Shown here: piece by piece, positions 25,501 through 38,900 of the stretch | Position numbering within the stretch: the stretch's first letter is position 1 | How the letters are laid out: each line of letters opens with the position of its first letter | Source of the DNA: Symsagittifera roscoffensis | Lineage: Eukaryota > Xenacoelomorpha > Acoela > Convolutidae | DNA length: 64,000 bases | NCBI RefSeq assembly: GCF_963678635.1 | Contig: NC_087068.1 | Coordinates: 18,913,872-18,977,871 of the forward strand | Reading direction: 5' to 3' | Position numbers and translations under genes: made by a program | The notes under the pieces: generated by a model | What the model saw: the letters and a program-made list of their open reading frames with translations, nothing else | Databases searched by the model: none | What the model was told of the DNA's origin: nothing

Positions 25501-28500
25501 TTTTATCATCGTGTTTATTTAATCTGATGAAAATATTAAATCATGCGTCTGTTTTAGTTTTGACTTCTGCCAACGGTTCGGTTTCAGTATAGTATACTCT
25601 GTCTTTTGGTATGTTTGTTTTCTGTGTTTGTAAATGAATATTGGTAAATAGTCGACAAGATCAAATAAACTAAAAATGTTCTATAAATACATTATTTTCT
25701 CTTGAGACCGAAACTAACGAAAGAAAGAGCGAAAATTGCACAAAATTGTTGTTGATATTAGTTCATTGCAGACGTTTTTTTTTCAAAATTTTCTCTCTTT
25801 TCAGCGTTCAAAATCTTTATACTCTCTAATATATTCATCAGGTATCATACAAACCTGCCGCCATGTAAGCATTGTAACTGAATTGCTTATTTATTGCATA
25901 AATTTTGATAATTTGTTCTTGGAGGTGTGCTCCAGAACAATATAGTATTCAGCTACTAACCCTCTCAACTGGCTTGTGTGCCTATTAGCTGGCGATAATT
26001 GCTTTGATTAGGTGTTCATTCAAATTAAAAACGAATGATTCCACTTTTCAATTAATTTTAAAAATCTCTTAGTTAATCTTCGTTAGTTAATGGAATTAAA
26101 ATTTCATTTTCTCCTAATTAAATATTCGACGAAGTCGTCACTGTTCAAAATTGCTAACTTGAGCAAACAAGTCTTGAAATAGCGAGTGAGTCAATTGCAG
26201 TCTTTTCAATTTCGGTCATTTTCAAGGGCATGCTAATCGACACACGTGCTAATAGGCGGATCTCCAAATACAACAGTCTCAGATTAATAGCTTCAATAAA
26301 CTTGCGATAAGTGGAAGCACCAGCAAATAAACAGCATTTGCATGAAAAAATGTGAGCTTCTTAAAAACACATGATTTAGATTACTCTGTTTTGTCGTTCT
26401 GAACGATGTTTGACGTAACTTTTTTTGATTGAACTGAAATGTCAAAGTTCAAACTGAACAAATTTTCTTCTCATCAAATTCGATAAGTTTTTTTTTGTAA
26501 TCGAATTGCTTGAATGCTGTATTTTTCTGCGGTAAGTTGCTCCCAATGCCGTCTTTTTTGAGAGTGAGGCAATTTTCATTAATTGACCTGGGAGACTCCC
26601 AATTTATCACCCAAAGCTACCGACCGTAGACTACTCCATCGAAACAAGCTACCCTAGCTAGGTCTCCGTGCCTATAAAATATATTTTTTATTCAAACATC
26701 TCGATTTTATGTCTTTTTATGATATCAGGTTTTAATGACTCCAAAATTTCGCACTTTTTCTTGTGTGGCGATGGTGGCCCAAATTTTACGGCTCTTCTTT
26801 GTTGAATGAATAAATAACTAGTGTTATTTGTTTTCTTCGCTCGTTTTGACGATTTTTGTTGTGATATTGCTCATCGGTTATCGATTGCATTAATGAATAT
26901 CTATCCAGCGTTTAGCTTGAACTAAAAAGTCTTACATTTTGTTTGTAATTGGAATGAATGATTATAGCAATTATGAGAAATCTGATCCTGGCCATAAGAC
27001 TAGGAGCTCTTATCCTCTCGCAAGGTAAAACGTATAATTTTTTTCAAGCTGATGAACCTTCAAAATCTTTAGTGGTATTTTTCTGACGAATATTTGTACT
27101 TTCTTTTTAATTTAAGTAACGGATTGCAACTTAACAAATTTGATTTTTATGATTCAGATCAGACAATTATTTGAATGTGCCTCGCAATTTTTAAGCAGGA
27201 AAAAAACAGAACCTTTGGACGGTGACATCATCAAAAATCGCATATATACATGTTGGCTATTAAACATTAATCCTGATGTGGGCTATTGCTATTTATTGTT
27301 CTTACCACTCTCTAAATAAATGGTGGTATTTTTCTCAAGAAATCAGATACTAGAAACAACACTAGGAGAGCTTCTAGTGTGTTTTTTAACTAGAGTACTT
27401 TCCGGTTATTCTGACATCAATTAAATAACATCCCGAAATGAGCCGATTTTTTCCTTTTTTATAGATTAATTTACATTAAAAAATCTACATAAAAACTTTC
27501 CAGTTTCATTAGTTAAATTGCTGTCATCGGGAAGTTATATACTACTGTAAAACTCTGAAACATTCTAACGCCCTTTTTCGAAATATTGCATACATCAATT
27601 ACTATAATGAAGGGAAGAGTAGTGGAAGCGAAAATTCTGTCTGATACTGGTAACGGATATCAGGGCTGCATGTTGCTCTTGGTATCTCATTCACTTTCCA
27701 GTCTGGCCTCCTTTCAATTCCATGTACAGAAAGATAATTGCGCTCGCGATCAGCAATTGTTGTTTCGACCATTGAAAATGGGGAGGAATTTTGTATTCAG
27801 GTGTTTTAGTTTTTTCTTTCTGTTTGTTTTCCATGCAAAATCAGGCAACACAAATAATCATCGGACTGGTTTGACTGATCGATCATATTAAAGTCCTTAC
27901 AGTTGTGATTTGAACCGCATCAAATCGTTTCAAATAAATCTCACTGTCGAGATAAACCGGTTTGAAATTTTTGACTTTTCGGCTTATATCGAAGGAATAT
28001 AGTGAGCGAGGAGTCTTATTTAAATTGCTTAAAAGCTTAGAATAGCGTGATTTAAAATGTAAAAATTTAATTTTAATTGAGTAACCTTATTTTATTTTGA
28101 GTATTTTAGCGCCTTTTGGAATCAAAATTTTCAAAAATTCAAAAAACTGCAAAACTGAAAAATATTTCGAAAATTAAAAAAAAATTTCCATGTAATTTTT
28201 CGAAAAAAAATAATTTTCAATTTGCTTATTTTACTATGACTGTCAAATATATCTTATCTTCAGTTTTTTTTGTTCAGCTCCTTTCATCACACCACGCCGA
28301 AAAAAAGATAAATTAATTTGAAAAAACTTTGTCTTTTTTTAAGGCTATGGTCGGAACATTCTGTGCTCCATGCACATCAACTAGCTATCCTGGTTATAAA
28401 TTTGGAACTTACACTTTTTTTCCTGGTAAATAAACTGTCCAAAACAATCATTGAATCACTTTCACTTCTATCACATCTATCACTTCTTTTTAACAGATAT

Positions 28501-31500
28501 AACAGATTTCATGATTATACTGCTATACTAGTAAACAGTATGCCTTGTTCGTTTGTTATCAAAACGTTCGGTATTTCATAGATTTATTGGGTGTCGTCTT
28601 TTTAAAGTATTTTGAATTTTTTGATTTGTTGCTAGTAGAATTGCTTTAGGTATATTAAAATTTGTTCGAAAGCTCAGAATAAACCTGAATTTATTTTGCT
28701 GAACATTTTTTTGTGGTAATTTCATTCGAAATTTTTTTGGCGGTTAATTGACCAGTCGGCTGTTTTATTTTTAAACTTTTAGTGCAAATATTTGAGCTCA
28801 TGAGGTTTTGAGCTACCTTTTTTGTACCAATTTCCGATGATTTTTTCGTCAATGACTGATTTTTTAAGTTTGATTAATTTCTACTTAAATTTTTAAGCGT
28901 CTTCGGCACACTTAGTACGGAGGCTATCAATACGCTTGGGGGTCCGAATTTGACCTCTGTTTTTTTCCAACTGGCATTTCTCTTAGTTGCCGCATCTTAG
29001 TAATTTTTTGCGCTTGCATTTTTCATTGTAGTTGCTTTTTATCTTTTCATTTACTCCTGCAATTTGTAATTCTACTAGCCTTGACTTCATATATTTCCTT
29101 TCTACAATTGCGAAGCAAAGTGTTATAGTACGAAGTTTCTGTTTTTTCCAACCTAATTCGCAAATTTTGTTGCGACTAAGTCGCAAATATTGTTGCGACT
29201 TAAAGCAACAATATTTGCTGCATCGAATTGGCTATACAAAATGATTGAAACCGAAGAAAGCTATTTGTTTCCAACAACATAACAATCATAAAATATCGAT
29301 TTCAGAAATTTTCGATTTCAGAAACTCAATATATCCCGCAATTTTTTGAAATGCATAATTTATACATGATGTGGTTTTATGATGTGCTTTTTATTACCTG
29401 CAAAGTTTCATCTTTTTGTATTTGGTGCTACTTTTGCTGCATCGATTTGGCATATTATTAGCATAAGCAGCTGCGTTACTGGTGGCTAGTTTTTGGGGAT
29501 TTTAAGCATCCGTGGCTGAATGGTTAGTGCGTGAGACTCAAATTTGCTAGATCGCAGATTTTTGCTAATCACAGTTTTCGCTGAGACTCGAGTTTTTTGC
29601 AAATTCGATGCTTATTTCTACATTTTCTTATGACACTTGATAGAGCTGCTTTTTGGTCGTATTCTCGCAAGTGTTTGCGAAGCGCTGCTTCGCCTCTGTG
29701 TTAAAAAAAATTTTCGCCGAAAAACTTTTTTGTTCTTGATGATTTGAACTTATGTTTTGTTGGTTTACTAATTTTGTTTTGAGCCATTCGAAGGAACCAT
29801 AATTTGTATGCTTTTTTCCGGATTGCAAAAAAATTGAAAATCTCAGAATAGAATTGTAGTTCAAAGTTTTCTTGGACAACAACTCTTTTTTTGCTCAAAA
29901 GTGTTCTTGAATTTTCATTAAACGCCGTCCAATGTGTTTTCGGACGTTTTTCCCGCAGATTGAAAAGCATTCCAGACAACATTTTTAATTTTTTGAAAAT
30001 TCGGTGTCTTCGAAAACTTCTACGTTTTCTTTGGACTTAGTGTCTCTCTTTTCTCTTCCTGTCTGCTAGCTTGCAGTACTGTTTTTTTCATATCGCAAGT
30101 TATGCGAAGCTCTGTTTCGCCCCTGTGTTAAAACGAAAACCGCGTTTTTTTGATAGAATGACATTAACCAAGCCTGCAGGCTTAGCAAATTGGGAACAAC
30201 CTTTTTCAAAATGTTCGTTTCTTTTTTTTCTGAATTTTTCTAGATGATTTTTGTTTGGAAATGTCGATTTCAGTTGGTTTCCTTAATGCACATAATGCGT
30301 TTTCTATAGTCTTCGAACCTATTATACAATGATCATCTTCTGTTGTTTGTTTTTCGAATTATAATTACAATTTCTTGTCTTCATTTTTTAAAAGTCTTTT
30401 TAAATCGGTTTCGTTTGCGGGTAATTTTGTTTCCAATGATATTCTTTTGTTCGTCTTCATCGATGAACATATAGAAAACAGAAGATTTGGGATTTATTTT
30501 CCAGTTTCCCCTTTTTCAAAACACCGAGTTTTATGTTTGTTTTACCTGTTATTACGGCTAAGTGCGTGATGTTACGCAGTAAAGTATGAAGAACAAATTT
30601 GTTCACAGTTGTCGATTTGTTCACCACGCCAGATTTTATTGCATTATGACAACAACGTTAAATGAGCTTTCAAAAATTGAATTTGAAGGGGGGAACTGGA
30701 AAAGGAGCCGATTTGGAATTTTTTCCAACGGTTCGTCAATAGTTTTTGTAGTAATTTAATGCATTGCAGCCAATTTGATTTCAGTCTGAAGTTTTTTGCT
30801 GTTGTAATGTACTTGTTTTTGCAGAATTGTTTTTGCAGATTGTTTGAAATAAAGGTACGCAATACGCTTCATTTTTTTCTACTTTTTGTCTTTTTTTTTA
30901 GTATTTCAGCATCGCAAGTGTTGCGAGCCTCCGATAATCATCTCCGTGGATAGGCAACTGTTGTAAACATTGCACTGCCTCGATATTTAGAGAACTTAAT
31001 ACGTTTCGAAATGTTGTGTACTCTAACTGTTCGCGAAAAATTGAATTTCGAAGATATCGACGCTTTGAGGTTTAAAGTGGAAATACAACTAACTTATATT
31101 CTATCGTTAATTTTTCTTGATGTGAAAATTGGCACTGGATCAAGTTGATAGACGTTTTTTTTTGCGCTGATTCATTTGCTCTACTCACTGAAGTGCTGCT
31201 TATTTGAGCGTGGCGAAGTTGTCCAAGTTTCTATGCGCTCAAATAATGAAATGGCTCAAAAGCACCTATAATCTTTTTAGTAGACTTCATGTTTTTCTAA
31301 ACATCTTTTTTTATTAGATTTTTGGAGTTAACTGTCGTCGAATATGCCCTAATTACTATTATCGAATATGCCTGATATATGCGCTTTCGTTTTGACCCTC
31401 TCATCTCAACAAGAACAAAAACCGAGGCAGTTTAAAAAAAGAGAAACCGATTTTTCAATAGCTTTTTTTTCATGTGGATAGAACTTTCTGTGCTATTTAC

Positions 31501-32873
31501 ACAACAACCGATTACCTTTTTTACTCTTTGAAGTTAAATGCTTTCAGTTTTTCAATTTTTGACCTTTAAGAGCTATTTTTTGCCATTTCTTCGCTTGTTT
31601 GCAAAGTTCAGCTTGAAATATGCGTTTAATTTTATTCAACATCTATTTCAGAAGGTGTCTATAAGTTGTGCATGTTTAATGACGCCGACTTTCAACAAAA
31701 GTGAACAACTATTTGTGCTTTTTTGATTTTTTAAAACAAATTTCGACTTTTTTTTAGTAATTTGTGTCGGAATATTGAACCATCTCTAAGATATCAAGGC
31801 TCTGAAATTCAAAATTAAAAAACCACAATTCATCTGCGATCATTATTGGCAAAGTTTTGTAGGTTCTAAAGCTGTCATTATCTGAGAGTCAGCGAGCGAT
31901 TTAGCTTTTATGCGTGAGCGGCCATTCAATCCGAAAAAAAATCATTCTAACATAATTGAGGAAAGCTATTTGGTCTAAATTTCACGTTATTTTCTTTATT
32001 TACTCCTACAAAACATATCACTTCGTAATTGTTCCCACTTTTGGTACGAAAGTAACGGAATATTTGTGCTTGGGGTGGGTTTTTTTTCTTCAGACAAATT
32101 TCGACTTTTTAACTAGCCATTTTTGACAGAATTTTTTTATATCATTCAAAAAGTATTGTTGTCCTGAGCTCAAATTTGAAAAGATATCTCACCTGTGATC
32201 ATTTTTTGTAAAGTTATGGGGGTTTAAAGATGGCCATTTTGGCCAATTTGGGACAATTAACGCGCGATATAATTCGCGCTATTAACGCGTACCCGGAGAT
32301 TTAATCCGTCTTATAAATCGTTCCAAATTGGTTGAACGAAGCTTATTTGCCATAATTGATTTGTTCCAAGGAGCGAAACCTATCCTTTTGTACTTTATAT
32401 GGCGTGTGGGGGGATGATTTTCATAAATTTCAAATTATAAAAAAAATTCATTTTTTATTATTACATTTAATTTTTTAATGTTATTACTGCTTCATAAACC
32501 TTAAAAGGCAGTCGGGAGATTTGTTACTAGGTACAAAATTCACATATGCTTAACCATGGAATTAGTTATTTATAGCGGTGGCGATTCATTACAAGGTGCC
32601 AAAGGGGGAAGTAGCTGAGGAGACTCACTATTTTACTAATATTGTATATTGTTTGTTGTGTGTAGATACGTGGTGCTGCCGGGTGCGCGTATCACCATCA
32701 AGCGGGTGTTGTGGACCCTGGTGTTCGCCCTGTTCTGGGTCTACTTCATCAGTGTGAGTGTGAAGAAGGTGCAGTTCTACTACTCCTACCAACATATTAC
32801 ACAGCTAGACGAAGAGTCACAGGCCTTAGGTGAGTAGACAATCCAGACAATCCAGTATTTCTCTCTCTTCCGT

Positions 32874-32906
<33 letters not shown>

Positions 32907-35900
32907 ATTTCTTTCTTTCTTTATTTCTTTTTTTTTCTTTCTGTCTTTCTTTCAGGGTTTCCCTCTGCACTTTCGAAGACTTTTATATGGGAACCTTTTT
33001 AAAGCTGTTCTATAAAACTGAAAATTTATTTGCTTTGTAAAGCACTTGTATTAGCACATTGTCAAAAACCACTGACTGATTGTATAGCAAAATTGTGTAA
33101 TAATTTGGAAATTTTATTTTCCTTTTTTTAGTCATGATAATGCTCGTGCAATGATTCCGAATCTCAAATGGGTTCCAAACACTTGCACTTTGCCCTTAGT
33201 TTCCCCCAAACTAAGGGCAAAATATAATAGTTTCCCCCCAAACATACCTAATGTCTTTATCCCTGCAGTAAGCAAAGGTGTTTTACCGTAAATAATCAAA
33301 GTTTATATTAATTAAAGCCATTTGAAATAGTTGAGTGAGTGAGCACGAGATATTAGTAACCGCAAAAAGAGTAAAATTGTGTGCTTTCGGTTTGTATCTT
33401 TTTCCCGTTAAAGTTCTCCGGCCTAGTAACAGGAAACTATAGCCCCTCTACATTAAAGTTGGGGTTGCGTGCTATTAAGGTGGGGTACTTTTTTTGCCAA
33501 GAAGTGTGGGGGCTATAATGGGAAAGGACTTTTTTGGAAGAACTTATATAGTCGTTATCTATTTGTGTTGTGTTGTAGACTTCCCTGCCATCACAATCTG
33601 CAACTTGAACCCAATCAGACTGTCTGCATTCACCCCCAGTGACCTCTACAATGCGGGCAAGATGTATGACGTCATAGATGACAACATGGCCCTCAAAGAG
33701 GACCTTTTCAGTGATGACAACCCACAGGTAACAATTCACTGAAGCCTAATTCACTGAAATAAGACGAAATTTGATGATTTTAAGTGAAATTGACTGACAT
33801 CGTAATTCAAATTTAACGTTAATTTACAATTTAACGTTATATTAACAGTTATTTTCAATCTAGTCAATCCTTACTAGAAAATAATTGGAAGCAAATAAAA
33901 ATAAAAATTTAAAAATTCGAATTTTTTTGTCCTTTCTTAAAGTATTTATTTTTGTAGTTTTCTGGCAGTAAATTCAGTAAATAATTGGCAGTAAATAATT
34001 AGCAGCAAATTTATCAGTAAATAATTCGCAGTAAATTCAGTCAAAAAATGAATGAAAAGAAAAATGAAAATTCGTCTTTTCTACAAATTTGTCTTTTTTT
34101 TGTATAGATTTTTTGACTTATAGTATGCTGCGCTTCGGTGATTCTTGCTCAGCAACCGGAATTCTTTGTTGTTCCGACCATTGTTCCGACTTTAAGGAAA
34201 ACGAGTTTTGGGAGCTTTATTTAGCGCTTCTCTGGCAAACAAAAATGATTTCAAAAAAGTTGAAAATTTTAGTGCAAAAAAACGGGGAAATTTTAGAAAG
34301 TTTTTTTAAAATTTTTTTTTTCTTTTTTGATTATTTCCTTTTTGAAGACAATTTTAGCCTTAATTTCTGCACGTTTACTGAATTTCTACACGTTTGTGTT
34401 TTTTATCTATACGCGGCGAACAAGAAAAGACACTAATTCGAAGAATTTTTTAGAATGTGGTCGAAACCTTCTGTGCTGCTTGCGTAGCGACCGGCTGTCC
34501 TTGTTGTTCCGGCCATTGAAAATGGGGAGGATTTTTTCATTTGGGTGTGTTTTTGATTTTTCTTTTTTTCCAATCAAAATCAGGTGCCATAATTAATTAT
34601 TGGATTGGGTTGAGTGATGTATCATATTAAAGCCCTTTCAGTCGTGATTCGAACGACATTTAAAAAAAATTCTAAAAAAAATCCCAGTGTCGACAAAAAC
34701 CGGTTGTTTTCATTTGTCTAATTTCGACCAAATAAAGTGATATCTTCTTAAATTGGTCATTTAGGGTAAAAAAAACTTGCTTTTTCCAAACTGAAACTAA
34801 ACTAGCTTTGAAAGCTTTAAAAAAGAAAACTCAAAAAAATATTGTGCAAAAAAAAGAAAAAATTTGAAATTGTTTTTTTTGAAACTTTTTATTTCCATTT
34901 TTTATTTGTTTTTCTTTTTCGAAGACAATTGTTGTCGATTATACCTAATTTACTAACTATTTACCCATGTTTACTGTTTTCTCATGATAGTACGTACAAA
35001 AATCAACACTAATTTGAAGCACTCAATAATTTGAAGAGCTTTTATTTGTAGTATTTATGAATATGGTCAGAATATTCTGTGCTACTTTCATAGCAACCGG
35101 CTATCCTTGTTTAATATATGTTGTTGCTCAGACGAAGGTGCTGCGACAGAAGTTGGCTTCTCTGTCGGATGCTGACAGGACACGTGACTTCAGTCTGGAG
35201 GAGTTCCAGATGAGGGCTGGTCACAAGATGAAGGACATGTTGAAGGCGTGCAAGTGGAGGGACCTGACCTGTTCATATATGGACTTCAAACCAGTAAGTG
35301 TTTCCAAGGGCATTTCTGCTCTCGTATTTTCTGCTGTTCCCCCCAAGTTTGGTGTGTTTCAATTTCAAAAATTTTGCGTAGTTATACGTGAATTTGATTA
35401 ACTGAAATTAATAAAAACTAAGTACAGATATTGCGGAGTAGTTTTTTTCTCGTTTGGGTCGTATAAAAAGACCCCCGAACCCAAAGTCAGTCAGTATTTG
35501 GGCGAAACTATTTCACAAGTTTTTAACATTTGAACTTGGTTTCGCTTTGCGCATTTTGAGATCCGTTCAAGTGATGAAAACGAAAAATACTCAAAACTTT
35601 TTTAGATCCAACACCGTATAGTTTTTAACAGACACTGGGGCACATTTCAAATCACAAAATACTATATTTAGTGTTCTTTGTGTCATTTTTCAACTAAGTT
35701 CAATAAAAGGCTCACAATCGATCCACATATATATTTCAAAAGGGATACATCTATGGCGCCTCATAATCTTTTCCGTGAAAACTCCAACCATTTCATTTTT
35801 TGACGTCACACATTTTTGTTGTCAATTCAAATAATTACCTCAACTCAAGTCATAACGGGACTTGAACCAGGCTGAACCGTTTCTATTGTATTCCAACCGT

Positions 35901-38900
35901 TATCAAATTCGATCACTTTCATTTTCAACTTAAATTGGTTGAGCTAATTTTTCGAGAAGTTGAGTAAGATCATTGCGCATAAATTACAGGGGTACTTAAT
36001 TGAATTTCAGTCAAATTCGATTGCCCTTTGAATGGAAGTGGTAATGGCCTAACTGAATTTGAATCAAATGGGCGTGTGCTCAATTAAACTCTTTTCTTCC
36101 CCAAAGGTAATTGCTTTGATTCCCCAGGGGATCATCTGCAAACGAAATATAGCTCTGATGGCTAAGAGTTTAATTTTATTTCAAGTATGCTAATTCTTTC
36201 TAAAAGCAGGGCTGAACATTTTACCATGGGCGCGTTTTAAAGAAATGTTAGCAAAATTTTCAAATTCATTTTTTCGAAAATTTGTTCAATTTTTTTTGCG
36301 CATTGAATAAAGATCATGCGGTTCAAAGCAATTCAGCTTGAATAAAACCGAGCATTTAGAACGAAAGTCAGACTCACTTCCTATACAGTGCTGATTTAAA
36401 TTATCCGGACAAAACGAACAAAACTTGAATTTTCAAACGCGTTTTTCTCAAATTGGGTTAAGATTAGACAAAAAGTGAAGAGGACAAAAGTTGCTTAGAA
36501 TTTCACCATTTTTTCTCCGAAATTCTCAACAAAAATTTTAACCCAAAAATGGGTCATTTTGGCTTTTTTCAATTAATCAAGAATTACGCTGAAAATACTT
36601 TGTTAATTGATATAAAAATTATATCACAGGAAGCCTCTTACGCAGCTCAACAAAGTTTAAGAGGGGTTAAATCTCCAAAAACCAGTATAAATGAAAAAAT
36701 GTTTACTTGATAGTCAATAACTGTGATTTTTACTATATAAAACTCAGAATCTCTGTTTAAAAATAAATTTTAAACAATTTGCACAAATTTTTGGAGATTT
36801 AACCCCTCTTAAACTTTGTTGAGCTGCGTAAGAGGCTTCCTGAGATATAATTTTCATATAATTAACAAAGTAGTTTCAGCGTAATTCTTGATTAATTGAA
36901 AAAAGCCAAATTGACCCATTTTTGGGGTAAAATTTTTGTTGAGAATTTCGGAGAAAAAATGGCACCATATTAATTCTGGTGAAATTCTAAGCAACTTTTG
37001 TCCTCTTCACTTTTTGTCTAATCTGAACCCAATTTGAGAAAAACGCGTTTGAAAATTGAAGTTATGTTCGTTTTGTTCGGATAATTTAAATCAGCACTGT
37101 ATTTGATGATATTAAATTGTGCGAAGTTCAAAGATTCAATTAATGAAAGAAGTGCCTATCAGAATATACCATTTGTTTTTGATATTCAACGGTCTTTTTA
37201 AAAATCTGAAATCCGTTTTCCTGTAAATTTAATCGTGGTCTGAAATATTTGTATGTAATTGTTTATTTGACCTGTTCGTCTTTATTTTTCGTATTTGATC
37301 CGCTTGCTCTGAAATTTCAGGTCGACTAGTTTTCATGGAACGGACTCTGCCCTTGCTGTTAAAACTCTGCCAAGCGATATCTTTTTTACGCCATATGTTC
37401 ATATCTTTGACCAACAGATTGAAAAATGTCCCTTATAAATTTAACTAATAAAAATTGAGTGATTTTTTTTTCTGTAAAGTTGGCCTCAGATAAACTTTTT
37501 AAATGATATACGCACAGTTAAAAAAACGTCAAAGTATCAAAAACTATGCTTTGACGAGTGAGACTTGAACATTAAACAGACTTTGTTTGTGTTACTGGAT
37601 CAAAAAGTTGCGATAGTCATGATAACTGAACGCTATCAATGAAAGCTGAGCTTTTGATAACTCTATTTCCGACAGTACCACCCCAAATATTAACCCCTAT
37701 TTATTAGCGATCATAAAAATTAGATCGAACCTAAATTGAAAAAAAAATACCGCCATGTTGCCCGTAAAAAAATGAAATAAAAAAAAACGAAAATAAAAAA
37801 ATATAAATTTTAATAAATTAATTTAATTTGAATAAATTAAATTAATTAATTAAGTTAGATCAATATTAAATTTAATTATTAAATTACGAAATTTTATTAA
37901 AAATAAATTTAAATTGAACAGCTGAAATATTAAATTTATATTAAATTTAAATTAAACTTTTACATTTAATTAATAGGTTTAAATTTAATTAATTAGATTT
38001 AAAAAACTTTTTAAAAAAATAAGCGAGAAAACATATGCGCTGCGAATTGCTCAAAGAATTTAACCAGAACTGACTTTATCAAACTTAGATTTGAGATCAA
38101 ACTTAGATCTGAGATCAAACTTAGATTTGTGAATTGGAAATGCACTCGGACCATGATTCAAAATAATGCCTCTAAATTGCTAGGATGTTCCCGAATTCAA
38201 TATGAACTTGAAAAACATCTGGCTATCAGCCAATTAATTGGCTACCTGCACCGAACGCCCATGGATTATATCGATTATAATTGCTTTTGAGACAAAAATA
38301 ACCCAGTAAAATCCATTACAAATGTAAAATTCAGACCACAAAATCGATTATATTGACATAATTGATGATTTCGAAAAAATCATTTATTATCCATTATAAT
38401 CAAGTATTACCCTTGCGATAATTTTTTTTCGTCGGCTTTAATGATTTTGTCACAATTTTTTCGGCTGACTTGCCGGGTGTTTAATTCAGTAACTTTTTCG
38501 GAAGATTTTATAATTACTTTTTTCTTCCTGGTCAATTGTTTCAATGTAGTTCATGGTTTCCATATTTTCATAGACGCCAAAACTTGATGTTGGAAAAGAA
38601 TTTATTTGCACTAATTTTTAAATTTTTTTGAAAGCAAGTTTTTTGTCTTATCTTTTATTCTACAAGAGCGCGGAACGTGGAACTAGTTATAGTTTCAATT
38701 GATTTAGTGTGTTTTTAGTTATAACAGTTTCACTTGAAATCGATTGAAGTCGATGGCATTGCGTAGTATTTTCATGTTTGTATTATTTTCTAAAGTTTGC
38801 CGTTTTGCAATTTTGTTGTGACTGTTTGATTTTTTCTGGATGAAATGTTGAGATTTTGTTTCAGCTTTTCTGAAGTTTTTATCACGACAAATGCTTCAAA

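Larger units (their letters stand above)
28397..32029. other. Intron 1 with hairpin motifs and repeat relics
   Basis: No exon was recognised. It contains three double-hairpin motifs (29665, 30091, 30911), a 12-bp-stem inverted repeat (29185-29216), a tRNA-like segment (about 29503-29600) and a family C 3' end relic (31466-31520). Confidence 0.45.

Noticed and set aside
32830-33015. Ser/Phe/Leu-rich ORF
   Set aside because: It is a translation of the CTTT microsatellite in intron 2.
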